Shown here one piece after another: positions 1 to 4,558 of a stretch of 6,667 bases of DNA. Each line of letters starts with the position of its first letter. Within the stretch, counting starts at the first letter, position 1. Below the pieces are notes generated by a model, which searched no databases, was not told the DNA's origin, and was given only the letters and a program-made list of their open reading frames with translations. The stretch comes from Marinilabilia sp. UBA5340 (GTDB lineage: Bacteria > Bacteroidota > Bacteroidia > Bacteroidales > Marinilabiliaceae): NCBI GenBank assembly GCA_002411085.1, contig DHQK01000234.1, positions 1 through 6,667 on the forward strand. Reading direction: 5' to 3'. The position numbers were made by a program, and so were the translations under genes.

Positions 1-617
1 CACCAGGTGTCCGGTTTGTACTCCACATCGATATGATCGGGGGTACCATAATCTTCCGCATCAAAAAAGATAATGTCGATTCCAGGATGTGTTGGGTTTT
101 CTTTCAGATGTCTGGCAATTTCCATCAAAACGCCCACGCCGCTGGCTCCGTCATTGGCCCCATCGATAGGCTGATTTCGTTTGGCCGGATCAGGGTCGTA
201 ATCGGCAAAAGGTCTTGTATCCCAGTGGGCAAACAACAGAATACGGTTGTTTTTTTCGGGCTGGAATTGTGCAATGATATTGCTGATGTTCAATACAGAA
301 TTGTCAAAAGCCGTTACTTTCCCTTTCTGAACAATAACCTCGGCACCCATGTTTTTCATTTTTGCTTCGAGCCAGTTGGCACAAGCCTCATGCTCCGGAG
401 TGTTGGGCACGCGTGGCCCAAATTCAACTTGCTTTTGTACATATTGGTAGGCAGAATCTGCATTAAAGTCCGGGGTCTGAAGTTCCGGAAGTGCTTTGTC
501 TTTCTTTCCTGATGATTTCTTCGATCCGGTATTGTTACATCCCGAGCCAAGGGATATCAAAGCAACCACTGATAATGCCAATGGAATTTTGATGAATTGG
601 GTGATTTGGTTTTGCAT
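1..617 (-). CDS. M28-family zinc peptidase / glutaminyl-peptide cyclotransferase-like lipoprotein (C-terminus outside window)
   Basis: The first 205 codons of a longer gene are visible; it runs off the left edge in the open frame. The ATG at 617 is chosen because it begins a lipoprotein signal: a hydrophobic stretch (about residues 11-24) ending in LGSGC, with Cys27 as the expected lipidated residue, followed by a Ser/Lys-rich linker. The mature part starts around residue 50 (FNADSAYQYVQKQVEFGPRV) and carries the M28/cyclotransferase core motifs: HWDTRP at 131-136, GANDGASGV starting at 153 with Asp156 as expected zinc ligand, and DAEDYG at 186-191 with Glu188 as expected catalytic acid and Asp189 as expected zinc ligand. 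In this family the enzyme either removes N-terminal residues from peptides or cyclises N-terminal glutamine to pyroglutamate; the sequence here does not decide between them. The final zinc-ligand region lies outside the window. The protein should be anchored in the cell envelope. No clear Shine-Dalgarno precedes the ATG. A T-rich stretch ending in TTTG (minus strand, about 676-665) is only a weak promoter candidate. Confidence 0.93.
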   Translation of the reverse strand, partial: MQNQITQFIKIPLALSVVALISLGSGCNNTGSKKSSGKKDKALPELQTPDFNADSAYQYVQKQVEFGPRVPNTPEHEACANWLEAKMKNMGAEVIVQKGKVTAFDNSVLNISNIIAQFQPEKNNRILLFAHWDTRPFADYDPDPAKRNQPIDGANDGASGVGVLMEIARHLKENPTHPGIDIIFFDAEDYGTPDHIDVEYKPDTW

Positions 618-769
618 TTAAATAAGTTTTAATGGCAATATTCAATCATTTATTTTTATCTAAGCAAAAAAATATAACCTACTGAAAATGTGTTGACTGT
701 GTGTTTTTTTCTTAGTTGTTTTGGTGTGTCGCGAAATGAACTTTGTTTTAGTCCTCAAAATCAATTGTT

Positions 770-857
770 GGCCCCCCATTCGGGGACCCTGTCCACTTGT
801 TATTGCTACCCCGGGTTGTGCACCCGGGGTTATTCAAATTGGCCCCTTTCAGGGACC
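770..857. repeat. Pair of GGCCCC...GGGACC palindromic units flanking a hairpin
   Basis: Two similar units lie in the same orientation at 770-788 and 841-857. Each starts GGCCCC, has a 4-5 base loop (ATTC or TTTCA) and ends GGGACC, so each can fold as a short C-run/G-run stem (774-777 with 782-785; 844-846 with 852-854) extended by an outer GG/CC pair. Between them sits the stronger hairpin at 808-830. The arrangement suggests a composite repeat element and not chance base composition. Its function is unknown. Confidence 0.6.
808..830. repeat. Perfect 9-bp inverted repeat, ACCCCGGGT
   Basis: ACCCCGGGT (808-816) is followed by the loop TGTGC (817-821) and the exact reverse complement ACCCGGGGT (822-830). 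The GC-rich stem would form a stable hairpin on either strand. There is no T-run directly after it on either strand, so it is not an obvious intrinsic terminator. It is the centre of the 770-857 element. Confidence 0.75.
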
Positions 858-913
858 TCCCTTATACCTCCGCGCCTGGGATGCTATCATTTTCTAACGT
901 CCCGCCGCTTTCA

Positions 914-939
914 TCCTACGAAGCTTTAACGAAGTAGGA
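914..939. repeat. TCCTAC/GTAGGA inverted repeat
   Basis: TCCTAC (914-919) and GTAGGA (934-939) form a 6-bp stem around a 14-base loop that contains the palindrome AAGCTT. GAAG occurs next to the left arm and GAAG overlaps the right arm, giving the spacer an almost repeated look. I recall similar sequence between genes of other Bacteroidota, which suggests a dispersed repeat; this was not searched. Confidence 0.5.
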
Positions 940-978
940 AACCTCTAACCTCCAATTTTACTCGGAGTTTTCCTTTTA

Positions 979-1011
979 AAAGTCCCCCTTGGGGGGATTT
1001 AGGGGGCCCCC
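979..1011 (-). terminator. Probable intrinsic terminator downstream of cysS
   Basis: On the minus strand, about 20 bases after the cysS stop, TCCCCC (997-992) pairs with GGGGGA (988-983) across the 3-base loop CAA and is followed by CTTTT. This is the stem-plus-T-tract layout of a rho-independent terminator. A second block, GGGGGCCCCC (1011-1002), lies just upstream and its G-run or C-run could pair alternatively with the same arms. It may also belong to the repeat block that fills the rest of this gap. Confidence 0.55.
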
Positions 1012-1016
1012 GGTCT

Positions 1017-2489
1017 TTATTTCACTTCCCAGTCAGCTCCGTCTTTTCCATCCCGTACTTCAATGCCAAGATTTTTAAGGCCATCTCTGATTCGGTCGGC
1101 GGTGTCAAAATCTTTAGCTTTTTTCGCCTGTTGTCGCACATTCAGGAGAAGATCCATAACTCCGTTCAGCACCTGAGAATCTCCCTCTCCCGAGGTGGTT
1201 TCTTGTGACAGTCCCAGAATGTCTTCAGCAAAAAGGTGCATGAGCATCCGGAAGGTCTCCAGGTCTTTTTCTGTAAAGAATTCTTTTCCTGCCAAAGCAC
1301 TGTTGATGGCTTTAACGCCTTCAAAGAGGTGCGAAATCAGGATTGGGCTGTTCAGGTCGTCATTCATTGCACTGTAGCACTTATCGCTGAATTTACTCAG
1401 GTCAAAAGTGGTTTTGTCGGCTGCTTTGATTTTATCCATTTGGCGGAGGGCCTCCATCAGGCGTTCCATCCCTTTTTCAGCAGCTTGCAGGGCTTCGTTG
1501 GAGAAATCCACAGTGCTGCGGTAATGGGCCTGAAGGATGAAGAAACGTATGGTCATGGGCGACCAGGTCTTGGTGAGCAGTTGGTGGTTTCCGGTAAAGA
1601 ATTCTTCCAGTGTGATAAAGTTACCCAGCGATTTGCCCATTTTTTGCCCGTTGATGGTGATCATGTTGTTGTGCATCCAGTAGCGGGCCGGTGTATTGCC
1701 GTGTGCTGCCACCGATTGAGCAATCTCGCACTCATGATGTGGAAACAGTAGATCCATACCGCCTCCGTGAATGTCGAACTCTTGGCCCAGGTATTTGGCG
1801 CTCATGGCAGAGCATTCGAGGTGCCATCCTGGGAAGCCGTCACTGTATGGCGAAGGCCAGCGCATGATATGCGTGGGAGTAGCCTTCTTCCACAAGGCAA
1901 AGTCAAAACTGTTGCGTTTTTCCGACTGTCCTTCCAGTTCGCGGGTGGTGCTCAGGAGATCTTCCAGCACGCGCCCTGACAGGATGCCATATTTGTGGTC
2001 TTTGTCATATTTCTGAACATCGAAATAGACCGATCCGTTTTTTTCGTAGGCATATCCTTTGTTCAGGATTTCTTTGACAATTTCGAGTTGTTCAATAATA
2101 TGACCTGATGCCCGTGGTTCAATGCTGGGAGGTTTCACATTGAGGACTTCCATGAATTTGTGGTACCTGTCGGTGTAATACTGAACCACCTCCATGGGTT
2201 CCACCTCTTCCAGTCGTGCTTTTTGGGCTATTTTGTCTTCTCCTTCATCAGCATCATTTTCCAGGTGTCCTACATCGGTAATGTTGCGTACGTAACGCAC
2301 CTTGAAATTCAGATGAGAAAGATACCGAAACAAGAGGTCAAATGTAATCGCGGGTCGTGCATGTCCCAAATGCGGATCGCCATAAACGGTGGGGCCGCAG
2401 ACATAAAGGCCAACATGCGGTGGTTTTATAGGAGAAAAAAGTTCTTTTTTTCGTGATAACGTGTTGTAAAGCGTCAGATTGTTTTTCAT
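1017..2489 (-). CDS. cysS: Cysteinyl-tRNA synthetase
   Basis: A complete class I aminoacyl-tRNA synthetase of 490 residues, slightly longer than the roughly 460-residue E. coli enzyme. It attaches cysteine to tRNA-Cys in the cytoplasm using ATP. The catalytic Rossmann fold carries the HIGH motif as HLGH (40-43) within CGPTVYGDPHLGH, and the KMSKS motif as KMGKS (283-287). The expected zinc ligands that select cysteine are all present: Cys31, Cys226 (in GWHLECSAMS), His251 and Glu255 (in PHHECE). The helical anticodon-binding domain spans about 335-430, and the typical C-terminal end (RQQAKKAKDFDTADRIRDGL, then DWEVK) is intact. The ATG at 2489 is supported by the start of the conserved fold (LTLYNTLSRKKE) directly after it. 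No Shine-Dalgarno is evident; a short inverted repeat covers the region just before the start. The gene stands alone, with repeat-bearing gaps on both sides. Confidence 0.98.
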   Translation of the reverse strand: MKNNLTLYNTLSRKKELFSPIKPPHVGLYVCGPTVYGDPHLGHARPAITFDLLFRYLSHLNFKVRYVRNITDVGHLENDADEGEDKIAQKARLEEVEPMEVVQYYTDRYHKFMEVLNVKPPSIEPRASGHIIEQLEIVKEILNKGYAYEKNGSVYFDVQKYDKDHKYGILSGRVLEDLLSTTRELEGQSEKRNSFDFALWKKATPTHIMRWPSPYSDGFPGWHLECSAMSAKYLGQEFDIHGGGMDLLFPHHECEIAQSVAAHGNTPARYWMHNNMITINGQKMGKSLGNFITLEEFFTGNHQLLTKTWSPMTIRFFILQAHYRSTVDFSNEALQAAEKGMERLMEALRQMDKIKAADKTTFDLSKFSDKCYSAMNDDLNSPILISHLFEGVKAINSALAGKEFFTEKDLETFRMLMHLFAEDILGLSQETTSGEGDSQVLNGVMDLLLNVRQQAKKAKDFDTADRIRDGLKNLGIEVRDGKDGADWEVK

Positions 2490-2495
2490 GATAGT

Positions 2496-2525
2496 CGTCT
2501 GCTTGATGGATAAAATTTTCAGACG
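2496..2525 (-). promoter_or_regulatory. Inverted repeat in the cysS leader, next to the start codon
   Basis: On the cysS strand CGTCTG (2525-2520) and CAGACG (2501-2496) form a perfect 6-bp stem with an 18-base AT-rich loop. The second arm ends six bases before the ATG, exactly where a ribosome would load. It could therefore hide the initiation region or be an operator. A 6-bp match over this distance can also arise by chance, so the regulatory role is a guess. Confidence 0.3.
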
Positions 2526-2594
2526 GCTAAGTTAAGAAAAATATCAGGAGTGTTTATGAAGAATTGGAGCAGAGAGAGGGACTGCAACTGTTGC

Positions 2595-2834
2595 GAGACT
2601 GTTTAAAAAAAGAATAAAAAGTTTTCTAACACAGAGAAATAATCGATATTAAGCGAATCCATGGATAAAGAGAAGACACAGAGGTTACAGAGATCAAAAT
2701 CGCAAAGCGATTTTTGGCTCCGTGCTCTCTTTTGTTACTCAATTGGTTTGTTCACAATGTGTGCAATGCTAAATAGTTGAAAGAAAATATGTAAGCACTA
2801 TTGCTTTATTCTTTGTGAAAATTTAAACAGTTTC
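2595..2834. repeat. About 240-bp segment bounded by imperfect 13-bp inverted repeats
   Basis: GAGACTGTTTAAA at 2595-2607 is repeated in reverse complement at 2822-2834 (TTTAAACAGTTTC), with 12 of 13 bases matching. Further in, both ends also carry GAATAAA, on opposite strands (2612-2618 on the plus strand; about 2808-2814 on the minus strand). The interior holds CACAGAG-type motifs and a strong hairpin and has no open reading frame of note. The layout is that of a small non-autonomous element or a folded intergenic repeat. I see no convincing target-site duplication at the edges. Confidence 0.4.
2667..2733. repeat. Hairpin with AAAATCGC core and CACAGAG-type arms
   Basis: The core is a perfect 8-bp inverted repeat, AAAATCGC (2696-2703), loop AAA, GCGATTTT (2707-2714). 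Outside it, AAAGAGAAGACACAGAG (from 2667) is an imperfect reverse complement of CTCCGTGCTCTCTTT (from 2718), with a 12-base unpaired insertion on the left side. Sequences rich in ACACAGAG paired with CTCTGTG are, from memory, a common type of dispersed bacterial intergenic repeat; this one looks degenerate. Confidence 0.55.
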
Positions 2835-2844
2835 TGAGTGATTA

Positions 2845-3621
2845 TTACCTGTATTTTCCGTTTTCCACAATTCTTACCTGGATGAGAGAATCTTTTTCGT
2901 TGTAAATGAAATGTTTCCCATCCTGTAATATTCCGTCGCGGAAGTATCCTTCTTTGATTGTCAGTCCATCCATCGATTGTAGTGTGTAATTGCCGGTACC
3001 GTAAAAAGGAAGGATTTTACGGTCAGGATCTTCTTCGGTGTTTTCGGGGCGATGGGTGACGACGGTACTTTTGGCAAAGCCTTCGGCTGTATATTCCCGT
3101 TTTTCGACAAGTTGTCCCTTGTTGTTAAAAACTGAAACTTCTCCATCTACGTTCCCGTTTTTCCACTGGCCTGAGTATTGTAGTTGACCATTTGCATGGA
3201 AATACTTTTGTTCACCGGTACGCTTGCCCGATGCATCGTAATTCCATTCATAAAATTTTTGTCCGTTGGCGTGGTAGAGGTTGTATTCCCCCTCCCAGTG
3301 GTTGATATTCCAGAAGCCTTCTTCCCACAGCTGACCGTCGCGATAGTAAAATTTGGCAGGACCTTTGGCCATCCCGTCACGGTAGGTGATTTCATGTTTT
3401 AATGTTCCGCTTTTGTAATACGATTTCCAAAGGCCATCTTTTTCTCCGGATACATAAGTCCCTGATTCTTTCAACTCACCACTATCGTAATAAAGTTCCC
3501 ATGCTCCGATTCGCTGGTTGTTTTTGTCCAGCTGATTGATGGAAACCCCTGCATCCTGATTTTGCGCCGTTGTGGGCAACAGGATTATTAGTGATAATAT
3601 GAATAAGACAACTTGCTTCAT
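2845..3621 (-). CDS. Secreted MORN-repeat (YwqK-like) protein
   Basis: A complete protein of 258 residues. Residues 1-19 form a typical signal peptide (MKQVVLFILSLIILLPTTAQ, cleavage likely after TTA or AQ), so the mature protein should act in the periplasm or outside the cell. Residues 39 to about 180 contain six tandem units of roughly 24 residues of the MORN_2 type, each with a G-x-W/Y-x-x-Y-Y-x-x-G-x-L-x-x-x-x-x-Y pattern: they begin near 39, 63, 87, 111, 136 and 160. After a less repetitive spacer (about 181-220, rich in Pro, Glu and Asp) a further degenerate unit closes the protein (GYFRDGILQDGKHFIYNEKD). Such repeats fold as beta-hairpin stacks and usually bind other molecules; there is no catalytic motif. 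Databases often label this family as YwqK antitoxin, but no toxin gene is adjacent. It follows the two-component genes on the same strand after 190 bases, so shared transcription is possible but not shown. Its role is unknown. Confidence 0.88.
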   Translation of the reverse strand: MKQVVLFILSLIILLPTTAQNQDAGVSINQLDKNNQRIGAWELYYDSGELKESGTYVSGEKDGLWKSYYKSGTLKHEITYRDGMAKGPAKFYYRDGQLWEEGFWNINHWEGEYNLYHANGQKFYEWNYDASGKRTGEQKYFHANGQLQYSGQWKNGNVDGEVSVFNNKGQLVEKREYTAEGFAKSTVVTHRPENTEEDPDRKILPFYGTGNYTLQSMDGLTIKEGYFRDGILQDGKHFIYNEKDSLIQVRIVENGKYR

Positions 3622-3811
3622 TTTATTCTTGATGGAAAAAACTTGTTGGTAATCAGTCGGAAAAAGATGTTTGGTTCTTTCTGTTTTATCGTAAAAGGGA
3701 GGAAAAAGGTTTCAAAAAGTTCATTGTTACTTTGCTACCGGCCAGTTTTAATTTGACGTTGATGTATTTTTCCAAAAATCGAGAATTTTTCCTTTAGTCA
3801 GATACAAAGAG

Positions 3812-4552
3812 CTATAGTTCTTCTAAACGCTTTAATAGCAGGTCTTTTTTTCTTACTGCCACAGAGATTGTTGTTCCGTCGGACATCTCGACATGAAATC
3901 CGTTTTTCCGGTCAATTTTGCTGATGTGAGCAAGGTTGATCAGATGAGACTGATGTATTCGTAAAAATCCCAACGGTGATAGCATCTCGTCAAAGGATTT
4001 CAATGACTGTGATATGAGAACGGGTTTTTTGTCCTTGATAAAAAAGCGTGTGTAGTTGTCATTGCTTTCACAATGTATAATGTTTTCGGAGCAAACCAGG
4101 TGGATGGTATCTGATGATTTTAATACGATTTTTCTGGAGGGTGAGTTGATTTTTTCCATGTTCTGGAGTAAGATCTCCATTAACTGCTTCTGATTGTGAT
4201 TTTGTTTGCGTGCCCGATGCAGAGTGCTTAGCAGTTCGTCGGGATCGATCGGCTTCAAAAGGTAGTCTATGGCTGAAAAGCGAAAAGCCTCCAGTGCATA
4301 TTCATCGTGGGCGGTAAGAAATACCAGGGAGAAATCGGAATAAGTAAGCTGTCGAAGCATGTCGAAGCCTGTTCCGTCTTTCATCCTGATGTCCAGAAAA
4401 ACCAGATCGGGGAGGTGTTTCTCAATAGCCAGGCATCCGGATTTTACTCCCTCAGCTTCCGCTACTACATCAATGTCCTCAGCAAGCATGGAGAGAATCC
4501 CTTTTACTGTTTCTCTGGCATTTTTTTCGTCATCAATAATTATTACTCTCAT
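3812..4552 (-). CDS. LytTR-family two-component response regulator
   Basis: A complete protein of 246 residues, the normal length for the LytR/AlgR class. The receiver domain (1 to about 118) has the acidic pair Asp7/Asp8, the phosphoacceptor Asp54 (VFLDIRMKDG), Thr80 (FLTAHDEYALEAF) and Lys100 (DYLLKPIDPDEL). A linker of about 20 residues joins it to the LytTR DNA-binding domain (about 140-244), recognisable by FLRIHQSHLINLAHI and the closing SVAVRKKDLL. It is a cytoplasmic transcription factor that should be phosphorylated by the kinase encoded just upstream. The ATG at 4552 lies six bases after the kinase stop and immediately precedes the first beta strand of the receiver (RVIIIDDE), so the start is secure and translation is probably coupled. 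Target genes cannot be read from the window. The downstream gap 3811-3622 shows only a weak, AT-only inverted repeat (3774-3790), not a convincing terminator. Confidence 0.96.
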   Translation of the reverse strand: MRVIIIDDEKNARETVKGILSMLAEDIDVVAEAEGVKSGCLAIEKHLPDLVFLDIRMKDGTGFDMLRQLTYSDFSLVFLTAHDEYALEAFRFSAIDYLLKPIDPDELLSTLHRARKQNHNQKQLMEILLQNMEKINSPSRKIVLKSSDTIHLVCSENIIHCESNDNYTRFFIKDKKPVLISQSLKSFDEMLSPLGFLRIHQSHLINLAHISKIDRKNGFHVEMSDGTTISVAVRKKDLLLKRLEEL

Positions 4553-4558
4553 AGGATA

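Larger units (their letters stand above)
618..1016. other. Non-coding intergenic block with clustered GC-rich palindromes
   Basis: This 399-base gap separates cysS from the peptidase gene. The part next to the peptidase start (618-730) is AT-rich and should contain that gene's promoter. From about 770 to 1011 the composition changes sharply to C- and G-runs arranged as several inverted repeats, listed separately. A 79-codon open frame on the plus strand (690-929) crosses the block, but its translation follows the palindromes and resembles no known protein, so I treat it as spurious. Blocks of this type resemble the palindromic intergenic repeats common in Bacteroidota genomes; that comparison is from memory and was not searched. 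Confidence 0.7.
2490..2844. other. Intergenic region with repeat element and cysS upstream sequence
   Basis: This 355-base gap lies between the MORN-repeat gene and cysS. I find no credible gene in it. The part from 2490 to about 2594 must hold the cysS leader and probably its promoter. A minus-strand stretch near 2545-2525 (TATTTTTC, then TAACTTAG) resembles the Bacteroidota -7 box TAnnTTTG with one mismatch, but I see no convincing -33 element. The remainder (2595-2834) is the repeat-like segment listed separately. A weak 5-bp hairpin (2793-2797 with 2802-2806, AAGCA/TGCTT) lies behind the MORN-repeat gene but is a poor terminator. Confidence 0.6.

Noticed and set aside
808..830. Perfect GC-rich hairpin as an intrinsic terminator
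   Set aside because: No T-run follows the stem on either strand, and it lies more than 180 bases beyond the cysS stop, behind a better terminator candidate.
690..929. 79-codon open frame on the plus strand across the palindrome block
   Set aside because: Its codons follow the GC-rich inverted repeats, the product resembles no known family, and such repeat-derived frames are a common source of spurious hypothetical proteins.
1236..1751. 171-codon open frame on the plus strand
   Set aside because: It lies entirely antisense to cysS, whose product is intact and unambiguous; the frame is a shadow of it.
2845..3621. Toxin-antitoxin module suggested by the YwqK family name
   Set aside because: The protein is exported and has no adjacent toxin-like gene; the repeats alone do not imply an antitoxin.
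3755..3763. GACGTTGAT, similar to one half of a LytTR binding site
   Set aside because: LytTR regulators usually bind two such units about 21 bases apart; no second unit is found at that distance on either side.
3774..3790. AAAAAT/ATTTTT inverted repeat behind the response regulator gene
   Set aside because: The 6-bp stem is made only of A-T pairs, which is expected by chance in this AT-rich gap and too weak to terminate transcription.
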